Part shown: piece after piece, positions 33,201 through 33,271 of the stretch
Position numbering within the stretch: the first letter of the stretch is position 1
Layout: every line of letters starts with the position of its first letter
From: an uncultured Oscillospiraceae bacterium
Lineage (GTDB): Bacteria > Bacillota > Clostridia > Oscillospirales > Acutalibacteraceae
Reading direction: 5' to 3'
Assembly: GCA_900543215.1 (NCBI GenBank)
Contig: UQQR01000019.1
Location: forward strand, 1-33,271
DNA: 33,271 nt
Notes under the pieces: model-generated
Told to the model about the DNA's origin: nothing
The model's database searches: none
What the model saw: only the letters and a program-made list of their open reading frames with translations
Program-made: the position numbers and the translations under genes

Positions 33201-33271
33201 TTTTTTACTCCTTTTAATAAATTTTGTTTTACCCTGTAGCAAAAAACAAGTTATTAAGATTTTTCTGCATA

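Noticed and set aside
1..33271. CRISPR array, tRNA, rRNA or riboswitch
   Set aside because: No regularly spaced short repeats, no tRNA-like cloverleaf and no recognisable riboswitch core was found by reading both strands.

Overview
The window looks like chromosomal DNA of an AT-rich, low-GC Gram-positive anaerobe, most likely a gut-type Clostridia (Oscillospirales/Ruminococcaceae-like). The reasons are strong AGGAGG-type ribosome binding sites, lipobox-type lipoproteins, MalFG-type permeases without a local ATPase, a dockerin-like Ca-binding motif, InlB-type B-repeats and an excisionase-like protein typical of Clostridia mobile elements. This placement is inference. No rRNA or tRNA gene and no CRISPR array was seen. 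Every well-supported gene is on the minus strand, so the functional order runs from high to low coordinates.

Region 1 (about 33.2-23.1 kb) encodes secreted and surface proteins. They are a secreted module protein with a dockerin-like motif (31380-33200), a GH16 enzyme without its own signal peptide joined to it across an A10 tract (30094-31392), a lipoprotein sugar-binding protein with a poly-Asn linker (28539-30056), a large membrane-anchored adhesin/CBM-like protein (25194-28418) and a GH16 lipoprotein (23136-25058). Hairpins separate the later genes of this group, two of them terminator-like.

Region 2 (23.07-12.08 kb) is a seven-gene transport cassette with almost no intergenic space. It holds a 949-aa solute-binding protein with N-terminal CBM-like modules, a MalF/MalG-type permease pair, a beta-propeller/Yip1 membrane protein, a DUF5696-like lipoprotein with a possible TIM-barrel hydrolase fold, and a second MalF/MalG-type pair. 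No ATPase is encoded here, so a shared MsmX/UgpC-type ATPase elsewhere is presumed.

Region 3 (11.8-2.4 kb) is an operon of cytoplasmic enzymes: GH38 alpha-mannosidase, a six-hairpin glycosidase-like protein, N-acetylglucosamine-6-phosphate deacetylase (NagA), a GH35 beta-galactosidase-like enzyme and a GH36-type alpha-galactosidase-like enzyme. Two 4-base ATGA overlaps couple the first three. A candidate promoter followed by a perfect 10-bp inverted repeat lies upstream. The combination fits extracellular GH16 cleavage of a glycan, import of oligosaccharides, and exo-degradation to galactose, mannose and GlcNAc. A host glycoprotein glycan is my preferred but unproven substrate.

Region 4 (2.4-0.1 kb) is a decayed island edge. 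It holds a sugar phosphate isomerase/epimerase pseudogene with two stops and a frameshift, the C-terminal half of a tyrosine integrase, a terminator, and an intact DUF6462-like excisionase-type gene.
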